From Alligator mississippiensis (Eukaryota > Chordata > Crocodylia > Alligatoridae), in the NCBI RefSeq assembly GCF_030867095.1, contig NC_081826.1:35442001-35506000 (forward strand): a DNA stretch of 64,000 bases, given 5' to 3'. Positions 1 through 10,645 of this stretch are shown here, piece by piece. A program made the position numbers and the translations under genes. Position 1 is the stretch's first letter; the number at the start of each line of letters is the position of its first letter. The notes beneath the pieces are model-generated. The model did no database searches. It saw only the letters and a program-made list of their open reading frames with translations, and had not been told where the DNA came from.

Positions 1-243
1 ATTTTAAGGCTTCATAGCCCTTCCATTTGAATCCTTCTTCAATCTTTTGAAATGCAATTACTTTTCAATGAAATGTTAATGCTGTGTTCTATTTTTACAG
101 CTGCTTTCATGATCTACAGGGCAAGCTTGTAGTTTAATAATGCTGCTAAATTTTCCTTCCCCCTCAATTTCATAGTTCTTTATGTGGAAGTTAAAATATA
201 AAGACCATACTAATGTGGTGGTTTGTTTGTTTTGTAAACACAG
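1..243 (+). other. DPYS intron, left edge
   Basis: This A/T-rich intron precedes the exon at 244. The final stretch includes the T-rich tract and acceptor AG at 242-243. Nothing else is seen. Confidence 0.8.
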
Positions 244-451
244 GACTATATCTGCAAAGACACATCACCATGCCAACAACTTCAATATATTTGAAGGAAC
301 AGTCTGCCATGGGGTTCCAGTTGTAACCATTTCAAAAGGAAAAGTGGCTTATGAAAGTGGAGTTTTCAGCGTCACAGCAGGAGATGGAAAATACATTTCC
401 CGTAAACCATTCTCTGAATATGTGTATAAACGAATCGAACAGCGGGATCAG
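244..451 (+). CDS. DPYS: DPYS (dihydropyrimidinase), third-from-last exon
   Basis: This internal exon encodes the C-terminal part of dihydropyrimidinase, the cytosolic zinc hydrolase that opens the ring of dihydrouracil and dihydrothymine in pyrimidine breakdown. The peptide begins [18 protein letters not shown] and runs through [17 protein letters not shown] and [15 protein letters not shown] to YKRIEQRDQ, closely matching vertebrate DPYS. It belongs to the last beta-sandwich and tail segment, after the metal-binding catalytic core, which lies to the left of the window. The acceptor is the AG at 242-243. The first base completes a split codon, 69 codons follow, and the exon ends in phase 0 at CAG before GT at 452. 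The DPYSL (CRMP) paralogues are the alternative, but the match to the DPYS tail in the next exon argues against them. Confidence 0.93.
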
Positions 452-1015
452 GTTAATTAATATATTTTTCTGTAATACATTAAGCCTTTATGAAGCACAA
501 GAATAGCTGTCACTTGGGGCTCTTTCTGGGATTCTGTGGTTATTTCCCTTACCTTGTCACATTTTGATCACAAAGGTAGGAGGAAGCAAAGCTGTTTTAT
601 TGCTCTTCCTCATTGCACAAAGAATCTCACATCAACTCCATTGCTCAGCATTTATAATCTTGACATCAGGTTCATTGGCCATTGAAATTTTGATCCCATG
701 TGGGTAAACTGGTCTAACCATGAGAGGCTTGGAGCACTATTGGCTTTGCAGAAAGCCATAGATGCCCAGTATTTCTTGGGATATGATCCTATTTTGGGGA
801 GAGAGACCAGCAATTTTCTAATTATTTAGGGAAACATATTTCAAGTTGAATACTGCAAATCTCACTTTGGCTTTGATCCAACCAACTACAGCAGAATTAG
901 TCCTAGTAGCAGAACTAGTCAGATCTTAACATTAAAGCATGTGCTTGTTGTATTTGTGGATTAAACTAGTGCCTGACATTTTGCATTTTCTGTCTAGCTC
1001 TTTCTATAGAAATAG
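452..1015 (+). other. DPYS intron, unique-looking part
   Basis: This intronic sequence lies between the DPYS exon and the first TAGGG hAT-like element. It shows no recognisable exon or repeat. Confidence 0.7.
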
Positions 1016-1789
1016 TAGGGCTGTGTGGAGCTTTGGTCCCTGATTCGATTCAGTGGAGATTCAGCCCAATTCGGTGGCCAAATCTCCAAATCCGAATTGA
1101 ATCAGAGGACCCTTTAATCTCTCCGAATCAAATCGAAACCCTCGAATCGATTCGGAAAGATTCGAGGATTCTTAGAACCAGCTTTAAATGTTTTTTCTGC
1201 ATACTTCTACATGGCAGGGGCTTGTGAGTGCTGTGATGCTGGGGCGCACAGAGTGTCCCACAGAAGCATGGGGGGCTCTCCATCACGCTTGGCAGCAAAC
1301 CTGAAAGTGGATCAGAAACACTTTCGGTCCACTTCTGGGTCTGCTGGGGAGTGCGCTGAGGGGCACCCCTGCACCTCCTGGGCTTGGCGACTGGTGTCTC
1401 CTGGGTCTGGGGGGACACCTGGGGTGATCGCTGAGCCAGGGGAGTGCAGTTCCTGGCAGACCCGGAAGTGGACCAGAAGTACTTCCGGTCCACTTCCAGG
1501 TTCACCGCCAAGCACGTGGAGAGCCCCTGCACTCCTGTGGGATGCTCCATCCGCCCCAGCATTGCAGCAATCATGAGTCATGCCTGCTACCTCAAGGTAT
1601 GTAGAAAAAACTTTTCAAGCTGTGTCTGTGTCTGAATTGCTGATTCTCCGAACCAGCATAGAATCTTCAGATTCGGATTCGGCCAAATCAAATCAGGGAC
1701 AGTGATCTGAATCAACGAATCAATTCAGTGCCCCTGATTCGGGCCAAATCCGAATCCGTATCGAATAGGGCCTGCTTTGCACACCCCTA
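1016..1789 (+). mobile_element. TAGGG-family hAT-like non-autonomous element, copy 1
   Basis: The element begins TAGGGCTGTGTGGAGC and ends TTTGCACACCCCTA. The flanks are AGAAATAG (1008-1015) and ATAAATAG (1790-1797), an 8-bp target duplication with one mismatch, which is the hAT hallmark. The subterminal parts are rich in GATTCG/CGAATC motifs in both orientations. The core contains inverted-repeat units: GGAAGTGGACCAGAAG and a nearby complement around 1460-1500, plus related units near 1290-1340. The open frames across it give the same low-complexity peptide pattern in several frames and are not genes. It lies in a DPYS intron. Confidence 0.85.
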
Positions 1790-3157
1790 ATAAATAGTTA
1801 TAGAAGAATTTTGTGAAACACTTCACAAAACACTTTCCTATGGTGGTTTATCACACCCAACTCATGAGAAGCAGTTTGCTGCCTTAGTATTGCTGACAGT
1901 AGATGGGATTTTCAACAGCCTTTAAATGATTTTTGTTCCCAAGTCACTTAAATCATTTGACAATCTGACCCCAAATCAGGAAGATTTATGACTGTTTATT
2001 GAAATTGAAACAGATCAACACACAAGTGAGCATTTGCTATTTGAAAGCTTCTAAACTAATTAATTTGCTTCAGTGCTTCCTTCATGTTGGACTGTTAAAA
2101 GGTATGCAGTAACATTTACAGTAACTCTTTCAACTCCATGGCCTCTCTGAACACTGCATTTTCTATAAGAACTGGTGGCCTCTTTGTTACAGTAGTGTAA
2201 TTTGGGGGCAAGAGAGACGGCTGGATCACCAGCTCTAGGCACCAACGTGGTAGAGAGTGCCAGAATGGTGCCCCCAACCCAGAGACTGCTCCCTAGCAGC
2301 AGACCCACAGAACCGCTGTTGCAGTGTGTGCATGGACACTCTGCAGCTGCTGTAGCAGCAAAAACTAAGGCAGGCAGTCCACAGTGGTAGCTGCATCCGG
2401 GGACTTTTTTTTGTGTCCCTGGAGCAGCTCTTCCCTCCCTACCTCACCCCAGCATCCCTCCCCTCTGGCCCACCACCACTTTCCAGCAGGGTTTGCCCAG
2501 GATGCAAACCCTGCTAGTTATGCCTCCCGTTTGTTATTGTTACACAGGGTTACAAAATGCACTCTCCTCTTCCTGCCAGTTCCACTGAAGGAGCATATGT
2601 TCATTTTTACTGAGAATTAATAACAGACAAGAGGCCATATTGTCTCTAAGAAGATGATAGTCACCTTGTTTTTGAAAGGCAAAATGAAGAGAACAAAAAA
2701 AAAGATCTTTCCTTGTACTAAGTGACGGAGTAACAGCAACTAGGAAGCTGAGTCTGTACCCTGTTCTGTTCCCTGTAGGTAAGGTGCAGTTACTTTTGAT
2801 TTTATGCAGCAGAAGCAAAAGGGGCAGACACTTCTGTTACCTTATTTCCTCACTTAGAATTCACACCCCAATTTCCAGGACCTGGCTTTTAGAAAAAAGG
2901 TGTGCGTTGTATGTGAGAAAATATGGTAGGTAAATAAAGGTCTAGCTCTTAAACTGGTATAGAGTAGTGTAAATTGAAACTATTTTCATTACATCATCTA
3001 AGAAACTGGCTCTCTGCCTTATATATGTCTGGTTTCAAGTTAAATATATTATATTCACTTGTCACTATTAATGGGAGATTAGTGATTGCATTCCATTGTG
3101 TCCATGATGTATCTACACTGCTTATTCCAGCAATTCAAAATTAAAGAGACTCTCTTT
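1790..3157 (+). other. DPYS intron, no recognised feature
   Basis: This is intronic sequence with a G/C-richer patch around 2200-2500. I see no exon or identifiable repeat. Confidence 0.6.
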
Positions 3158-4252
3158 CATAGTTTCATAGTTGGTAGGGTCGGAAGGGACCTGAGCAGAT
3201 CATCAAGTCTGATCCCCTGCCATGGGCAGGAAAAATGCTGGGGTCAAAGGTCCCCGGATAGGTGATTATCTAGCCTCCTTTTGAAGACCCCCAGGGTAGG
3301 AGTGAGCACCGCTTCCCTTGAAAGTTGGTTCCAGATCCTAGCCGCCCTGACTGTAAAGTATTGCCTCCTGATAACTAGCCTGAACCCACTCTCAGTCAAC
3401 TTGTGGCTGTTATTCCTAGTTACTCCTGGTAGTGCTTGGGAGAACAGGGACTCTCCTGTTCCCCTCTGGTCCCTTCTGGTGAGTTTATAGACAGCCACCA
3501 GATCCCCTCTCAGCCTTCTCTTGTGGAGGCTGAGCAGGTTTAGGTCCCATAGCCTTTCCTCGTAGGGCCTGCCCTGCTGCCCCCTGACTGTGCAAAGGGC
3601 CCTCCTCTGGACCCTCTCCCTCCTGAAGTGCGGTGCCCAGAACTGGATGCAGTACTCCAACTGCAGCCTGACCAATGTCGCATGGAGGGGGAGGATCACC
3701 TCCTTGGACCTGCTCGTGATGCATCTGTGGATGCATGACAAGGTGCAGTTAGCCTTACTGACCGTGTCCCCACATTGGCAGCCCAAATTCATCTTGGAAT
3801 CAATAATGACACCAAGATCCTTTTCTGCCTCTGTGCTGACTAGAAGGTAGTTCCCCAACCTGTAGATGTGCTGCTGGTTCTTTCTCCCCAGGTGCAGTAC
3901 CTTGCACTTGTCAGTATTGAATCCCATCCTGTTCTCATCCGCCCACCCCTGTAACCTGTCCAGATCTAGCTGTAGCCTGTCCCTCCCTTCTAGCATGCCC
4001 ACTTCTCCCCACATCTTGGTGTCATCTGCAAATTTGAACTAAGGTGCTTTTCACCCCCTCATCCAAGTCGCTGATGAAGATGTTAAACAGTGCGGGCCCG
4101 AGGACCTAGCCCTGGGGGACCCCACTGCCCACATCCCTCCAGGTCGAAAATTACTCTGGGTGTGGCCCACCAGCCAATTTGTGACCCAACTGACTGTGTA
4201 GGCATCAATGCCAGTCGCCTAATTTTTATGAGAGTGGGGTGAGAGACGGTGT
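3158..4252 (-). mobile_element. CR1 LINE 3' fragment
   Basis: This 5'-truncated CR1 is read on the minus strand. A 256-codon open frame (4014-3244) encodes the reverse-transcriptase C-terminal region: [56 protein letters not shown] and the end motif LGVFKRRLDNHL. The 3' tail on the + strand begins with repeated TTTCATAG followed by GGTCGGAAGGGACC, the classic CR1 end. The catalytic motif and everything upstream are missing or degraded. Confidence 0.93.
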
Positions 4253-4817
4253 TGGGATTTCACTTGAAAATTATAGTAATTTGGCCTCTTCTTGTGAGGT
4301 GCTGCATGCTTTTAATTCTTTTAACTCCAATGGGGGTTAGGGGCATAGTACTTTACAAGTTTGGGCACTTTCTTGATCCTTCTCTTTCTTATCTCTGACT
4401 GTATGTGTTTTTATTGGAAAATAAAAGGGTCATTTTATGGTGACCCTGGCTAACTACTGGAACCACATCTGGAGCCATGGTACATCAGTGAATATTTGGG
4501 ATATTCATGTAGACAAAAGTAGAAGATTTATTATTTGTTTAAAACCTAATTAGGATGTCTTAGCAGAGCATCCAAATTTTGGCATCCATGCCAATGCAGC
4601 AGAAATGGATAGTAGTAACCACATTGGAAAGTCAAAAGGACAAAAGTGGTTTTTCATAAGTCTACAGGGTTTTTCTCATAAGAGAGATTCCCAACTGGAT
4701 TAGGAGCAGCCATGGTAATCACAGTATGACTTGAAAGGCCACAATAAAAACAAAAGTTTGTTTCCTATCAGCAAGAGCTGAGAATTTTTCTTGCATTAAA
4801 CGAAAATGTCCTCAGTT
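4253..4817 (+). other. DPYS intron, no recognised feature
   Basis: This is intronic sequence between two CR1 fragments. Nothing is recognised. Confidence 0.6.
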
Positions 4818-5185
4818 CTATAGTTTCATAGATGTTAGAATTAGAAGGGACCTATTAGATTGAGTATGACACCCTGCCCAGGGCAGGAATGAGTGGTGGG
4901 GTCAGATGACCCCAGCCAGGGGTCCTTTTAAACACCTCCAAGGAAGGGGACAGCACTACCTCCCTTGGAAGCATATTCTATATTTTGGCAACCCTCACTG
5001 TAAATTTTTTCCTGATGCCCAATCTGAATTTGCTCTCTTCCAGTTTGTGGCCATTATTTCTAGTTACCCCAACAGGTGCCCAGCTAAACATTGTATCTCC
5101 TATTTCTTGCTGCCCCCCGCCCCGGGAGAGTTTGTTAGGTGGCCATAAGATCACCTCTCAGCCTCCTCTTGTGGATATGATTTCA
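4818..5185 (-). mobile_element. CR1 LINE 3' end fragment
   Basis: The + strand shows TAGTTTCATAGATG, then AGAAGGGACC, then the complement of the CR1 C-terminal coding region (CCTCCCTTGGAAGC, TTTGTGGCCATTATT, AGATCACCTCTCAGCC). It is an older, more diverged copy than the one at 3158, and has no open frame. Confidence 0.85.
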
Positions 5186-5675
5186 ACCAAGCTGGTATTC
5201 TAATGTTTGCTGGAAGTGCTTGGTATATGGCACAAATTGCTGGGGAAGGAGCACTATGCTTAATTTCGATGCTCTTTCCATTCTTGCCTATAGTTAGAGA
5301 AGTATTCATTAGCTACAGAGTGACCACTTTCAGTATGCTCCAGGCCCTGTTTGGACTGAGAGACTAAAGTGGCAGTAAAATGAGAAGGAAGGAAGCTAGT
5401 TGCATTTCAAAAATGATGTTAGAGTTAGATTTTCACATCCCCTAGGGGAGCTGGCCTCCTATATCCTATTGCAGCTCAGAGGGAGTTGGACATAAGCCCT
5501 CTTAAGCACTTTGTAGCTGTATAAAGTGAGATCTTTGAGACAGACTTGATGAAAACATTGCGAGGCATTACAGCACGGTGCTGGGAAAGACAGGTTGCTA
5601 CTTTGGTTTTGTTACGATATGCAATTTCAGGGGGGAAACAAAAAAGTGTAAAGGAAATTAAATGTTCTGTTACAG

Positions 5676-5770
5676 GTCTGTCAACCTGTCCCTGTTGAGC
5701 GAGCCCCATATACAGAGATGAGCTCAGCAATGTCTGGCATGGGAAGAAAATGAAGCCTTGGCTCTTGCAG
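5676..5770 (+). CDS. DPYS: DPYS penultimate exon, with in-frame stop at 5751-5753
   Basis: The acceptor ...TTACAG ends at 5675 and the donor GTAACT begins at 5771, giving a 95-nt exon. In phase 0 it reads VCQPVPVERAPYTEMSSAMS, then GMGRK and TGA at 5751-5753. The core CxPxPVERAPY is the conserved DPYS tail. From memory, the corresponding mammalian stretch is about the same length (roughly 31 codons plus a split codon), so no net indel is needed. The lysine before the stop aligns with a lysine in the human tail, and the next codon (Glu in human) is TGA here. The protein would end about 12-14 residues earlier than mammalian DPYS. The stop lies 17 nt before the junction, too close to trigger nonsense-mediated decay by the usual 50-nt rule. 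A sequencing error cannot be excluded. Confidence 0.85.
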
Positions 5771-6629
5771 GTAACTTTCCCTTTCTATTAATAAAAAAAA
5801 AAAGTCTTCCTTTACAGTACCTTTCTAAAAATTTGTGGAAAGATATCTAGCAGTCCTAGTGCAAATTAGGTGGTCTGGCATGAGGCCTCCTGGAAGCTGG
5901 GATGTCTTTTAATCTTTCATTTTTGTGAGAATGGGTTTGGGCGACAGCCTATGCATAGAAGCCATCTTCTTAATCAAAGCAGCAGGTAAGAGACATCCTG
6001 CTGGATAATTGAGCAAGATTCTGCCTGGTTTAAGCACTTGAATGAAATGTAGACATAGAATGAGAAGGTGGAACTAAGTCCATTGTTGAAACAATACTTC
6101 CCTATTTGAGAGAACCTTGTCTGAGCAAGGAATGAGACCAGTATAGAAGTAATAGCACTAAATCCAACACATACTTTTAGAGGAAAACTGAAAATAACCT
6201 GATTTTAAAAATTACTTGATCTTTTATTTGAAAAAAAATATGATCACCTACCTCATTCATAACCTCTCTGAGGGTTGTAACAGTTCTATTATGCACTCAA
6301 GCTTGCACTGAAGGGACATAAGTAGTTTCAACTCTAACAGAAGTATTCTAGTTGACTCAGGATTCAAGACAAAATAAAGACTTTAATATTAGGTCCCTGA
6401 TTGTAAGGCAGTGTGTTGCCCCAGTGGTAGAAAAGGGATGTGTGTTCTGTCTCCAGTTTTTCTATGTATTCACTGTGACTTTGTGCAAGTCATTTTTTTG
6501 CTTAACACCTCAAAAGTGTTATGTTGATACAAGTCTTTGGTCATGGAAGATACTACTCAAATGCCAAATATTAAGTTGATCAGAGACATTTTATACTCTA
6601 TAGTGAAGATCCTAGGCAGGGATATTTAT
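5771..6629 (+). other. DPYS last intron, first part
   Basis: This is mostly unrecognised intron sequence. A MIR-like stretch may lie at 6400-6540 (listed separately). Confidence 0.6.
6400..6540 (+). repeat. Possible MIR-type SINE remnant
   Basis: It contains CTGTGACTTTGTGCAAGTCA followed by a T-rich, CTTAACACCTC-like stretch, the arrangement of the MIR core. It is diverged and its edges are unclear. Confidence 0.4.
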
Positions 6630-7475
6630 TAGGGCTCTGCGAAGCTTCGGTCCCCATTTCAATTTTGTGGAGATTTGTCCCGATTCGGTGGCCAAATCTG
6701 CTAAACCAAATTGAATCAGGAGACCTTTTATTTTTCGCCAAATCAAATTGGAACCCTCCAAATCGATTTGGAGAGATTCGGAAAGATTTGTTGATTCAGA
6801 TATAGACACAGCTTTAAATGTTTTTTCTACATACCTCAAGGTACCAGGGGGCTCACGAATGCTGCAACGCTGGGGTGGATGGAGCATTCCACAGGAGTGC
6901 GAGGGGCTTCCCAGCACGCTTGGCAGCAGACCCGGAAGCAGACCAGAAGCGCTCTTGGTCGGACAGCAGTGCTTCTAGTCCACTTCATACTTGGACAGTG
7001 CACTGGGCCCTCTCCCCCGCACCTCCCTGGCTCAGTGACTGGTGCCTCCTAGGTCTGGGGGGGCACCTGGGGTTCCCCTGCACCCTATCACTGAGTCGGG
7101 AGAGTGCAGGGCCCTCCACCCCCACCCCTCCCCGTGTGCTCCCTGCTCAACTCAGAAGTGGACAGGAAGTACTACCGATCCACTTTTGGGTTTACCACCA
7201 AGCATGTGGAGGGACCCCCCACGCTCCTGTGGGATGCTCCATCCACCCCAACATCATAGCGTTCACAAGTAACGCCTGGTATTTCAAGGTATGTAGAAAA
7301 AACATTTAAAGCTGTGTCTATGGCCAAATTGCTGATTCTCTGAAGCAGCATCGAATCTTCAGATTTGGAGTCAACAGAATCAAATTGGGGACAGTGATCT
7401 GAATCAACTAATTGAATCACTGTCCCTGATTCAGGTCGAATCTGAATCCAATAGGGCCCGTTTTGCACACCCCTA
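6630..7475 (+). mobile_element. TAGGG-family hAT-like element, copy 2
   Basis: The termini TAGGGCTCTGCGAAGC and TTTTGCACACCCCTA are flanked by a perfect 8-bp duplication, ATATTTAT (6622-6629 and 7476-7483). This is the clearest proof that the family ends at TAGGG/CCCTA and is hAT-like. The orientation is as in copy 1. The core again holds GAAGTGGAC-type inverted units, and no transposase is encoded. Confidence 0.9.
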
Positions 7476-7697
7476 ATATTTATGTTATGTACATTAGTAA
7501 AGTGAATTCTATTAATTATATCACCATTCCTTAGTATTCCTTAGTATCCTGCTTAGATTCTAAGTTGACCTATGCTTGTTATCTTCCATTCTAAATATAA
7601 AGAAGAAATATAGGATTATTGCTGATAGCACTTTGTGACAATGGTTTATGAATGTCTTGGTGACCACTACAGCACTGCTTTAGCACTTATGTCAAGG

Positions 7698-8201
7698 GGC
7701 TAGGGACAGAAACTACACATAAACCTGTATAAGTGATCAGAAACTGGTTCAAATTTGTAACGCAAGAGAAGTTCAGTGTGCATAAACTACCTTCAAAATA
7801 GCCAAAACTAGTTTAAGATAAACCTGGATGGATGTATTATCAAACTTAACTGGTTTAGGTTAAATTGGTTTATTGAACTTCTGTCCCAGATCCCCTCCAG
7901 ATTCAAGTTTAGTTCACATTCCCTAGCATTCCAGACGTTTTGTATCTCCCCCATCCCCACCATGGCAGGGTGGGAGTGCTAGCTTTGGCCTAAGCTGTTT
8001 GCTCCAACAGAGCAGGGAGCCATGCTCTAGTTCTCCCCAGCTTCTGGCCTGGGCCACTGCAGGCTTGTGGCTGCATTTCCAGAATCAAAATGTATGTTCA
8101 CTTGCTTATCAGTTCAATTTATGCAGCTTAGACTAACCTAAGTTAGCCTAACCTAAAATTGAATCAATTCAACCTTGGGCTTTGATTGTCTGTACTTAGC
8201 C
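7698..8201 (+). repeat. Interspersed repeat family B, copy 1 (MITE-like)
   Basis: It begins GGCTAGGGACAGAAACTACA and ends TGTCTGTACTTAGCC. The ends are imperfect inverted repeats of each other. It shares with 32820-33492 the motifs AAACTGGTTTAAG-like, AGTTTAAGATAAACCTG and CTTCTGTCCCAGA. AAGG flanks both ends (7694-7697 and 8202-8205) but is too short to be sure of a target duplication. The family name is unknown to me. Confidence 0.7.
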
Positions 8202-8632
8202 AAGGAGTAGGTTCCATTGGAAAGGTGTTATCCCTTTTGCATGATGCCAGTGAGAAAGGAGCAGAAAGAACTAAATCCTAATGGAGACTCTGTAAGGAAC
8301 AAACCTGCAGTGGGAGTATGATGGAGCTATCTTTTCTATCTTTAATTTCTACGATTCTGTGAAAGTCTCCAGCAGAGTGAAGCTTCATCCAGAACATCAG
8401 TAGCAGTGACAATGAATGTCATGTCATTTATTTTCCTTTGACATAAGGGAGAAAGGTTTTGTAATAGAGAGGAACAATGGCTAAAGCTGCAATAGAGTAA
8501 GGGAGCTGTAATCATTCTTTCTAGCTCTTAGAACTTCTCCCTCTATTATTACCTCTCTTGGTGACAAATTGTGAAGTAGCAAATCTTTCTTTGGAAAGAT
8601 TATATTATATTGTCTTCCTCTTGTCCTTGCAG
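8202..8632 (+). other. DPYS last intron, end part
   Basis: This is unrecognised intron sequence ending in the pyrimidine-rich acceptor tract of the terminal exon. Confidence 0.6.
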
Positions 8633-8995
8633 ATAAAACCAGATGAAAATGACCTGATTCACCTCAGCCAAGGAATGCATCCTGGCCCTACCAGCAAACA
8701 AGGCCAGGATCAACTGCTCAGGAGCTCTTATGTGCCAGCCTGAAAAATAACCACTGAAAAAGTTAATGTACTTTAATCGTTCTAATCATTGCTTTGAAGA
8801 AATGTAGTCAATTGAACTGAATACTGGTTATAAAAGTAGAATAACTAAAAAAAGAAACAGCAAAGTTATGTTACTATAGCAGCTATTCTGCAAGATTGTA
8901 AAACACTGATTGTTGGGATGGTATTTCTTCATATTTTACTTTTGAAAAATATCCATTAATGCATCAAAATAATAAAAGCAATACATTTCCTTCCA
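8633..8995 (+). other. DPYS: DPYS terminal exon, mostly or wholly 3' UTR
   Basis: A good acceptor (T/C-rich tract then CAG ending at 8632) opens the last exon, and AATAAA at 8971-8976 closes it. Spliced from 5770, the sequence lies downstream of the TGA in the previous exon and is therefore 3' UTR; the continued frame would reach TAA at 8634-8636 anyway. The exon also has an open phase-0 frame (8633-8743, beginning IKPDENDLIHLS, ending SYVPA then TGA). That frame would be used only if exon 5676-5770 were skipped, because the donor at 451 is also phase 0. I do not recognise that 36-residue tail. The end coordinate is approximate, set by the poly(A) signal. Confidence 0.7.
8971..8976 (+). promoter_or_regulatory. 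Poly(A) signal AATAAA of DPYS
   Basis: A canonical AATAAA lies about 220 bases after the last possible DPYS stop codon and in the same orientation. It fits as the cleavage signal of the terminal exon, with cleavage expected 10-30 bases further on. Confidence 0.7.
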
Positions 8996-10189
8996 GTATC
9001 TACCTGAGTTTCCTATATTCATTCCCCATAGATCCACAATAGCTTAGGCATAATTCTCTATATTAAGATTTACTCTGTGTTAAGGGATTAATATATTAAA
9101 GCCAGAATGTACTTCTATGATTAATCAATTTGACCTTCTGCATAACCCAAGTCACAGATTTTACCAAGTAACTTCTGCATGCAGCCCTACAACTCATTGA
9201 ACTATGGCTGTCTATTTTAGATGGAGAGTCAATCCTAATGCCAGGTGCTAAATTTGATTTATCCTTCTTAGAAACCAAAAGATTCTGATCCAGTAGCACT
9301 GTCTCTATTCCTTCTGTCTGTGCAACTAGTCATATTTGCACCTGGGAGAATAAAATGGTTCTCTACCAGCCCTGGAATCAGTTCAACAGGTCCGGTAGAG
9401 CCCCTGCTTTACTTGTCCTCTGGGCTGTGTGGTAAAAGTGCTGATGATCCTTCAGATTTTGGGGTTAAGAACATGAATCCTGAGGTTACTGTGAATAAGC
9501 CCAGCCTTTTTGTATTGTCCTTTCGGCTCAGGAATTTTCTTGGAGGCCCTGCTGAAATCAATGTGGCACAAAAGTTGCCAGATCATTAGGGCCCAAAAGA
9601 ATGAAGACTATGTGTTATTTGATAGCTTGATCAACAAGCCAGAAAGCCAGAATCCAGAACCTATAATACAGTTTATTGAGAGTAACAGCAACAGAAGGTT
9701 TTCTACTAGGGAGAGTCACTGGTGACTGTCCTTGCAAGCACACACATTGTGAAGGCTCTGATTCTTCCGAGTACCTTCCAGAAAAGACAAATGTAACAAC
9801 GTGTAGAGCTCTAAAAGCTAGCTGTGCAGTATTTTTTTCTAAAACCTGATGTTTTCCTAGGATGAGAGAAACAGCAGTTTTGTAAGTTATATAAGCACTC
9901 AATAGGTAAACTGAGAGCTCTCTAAACCAAAAAAGTACTGATATGTTATCTGTGAAAAAAAAATATAATCTTTCTAGGATCTCTGCACAAATTTTCTAGC
10001 AGTGCAAACAAGGAACCTACTTTTTGTATCTTTACCACAGAACTTGCCATTGCCATTAAGGTATTTTCTGCTTTACATCATGTCTTGCTCTCCCTACAGG
10101 TAGAGTCCTCAGACTTTAATCATTAACAAAGAAATGAGATTTCTGTTCATGCCTTACCAGCCTGATTTCCTCTTATAATAAGTCTAGAG
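8996..10189. other. Intergenic, no recognised feature
   Basis: This interval lies just past the DPYS poly(A) signal. I found no exon or repeat. The open frames are short and look random. Confidence 0.55.
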
Positions 10190-10645
10190 GTTGCATGGAG
10201 GGGGAAGAGCAGTGGATGTAATATACCTTAACTTTAGCAAGTTTTGACGGTCTCCCATGACATTCTAGGGGAATACAGACTAGATGAAAGTACTATAAGG
10301 TGGAGACTAAACTGATCGCATCATTGTGCTCAATGAGTTCTCATCAATGTCTAATTGGGAGGAGGTATCAAGTAGGATTCCTCAAGGGTCTGCTCTAGGT
10401 CCGGTATTGCTTAACATCTTCATTAATTAGAGAATGACTCCAAATTGGCTGGAGTTGCAGTCACTCTGGAGAGTAGGGCCAGGATCCAGAAACACCTGGA
10501 CAGACTGGAGAAATGGGCAAAAATTAATCAGAAGAAATTCAACATGGACAAGTGCAAAGCTTTCTACTGACAGAAAAAAATGTGTGCACAAATACAGACT
10601 AGGAAATGACTGATTGCAGAGAAGGACCTAGCAATTACAGTAGAC

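Noticed and set aside
1128..1576. Overlapping open frames of 90-150 codons on both strands
   Set aside because: They lie in the TAGGG hAT-like element and repeat the same EVDRKYFWSTS-like pattern because of its inverted repeats. The same pattern appears in copies 2 and 4.
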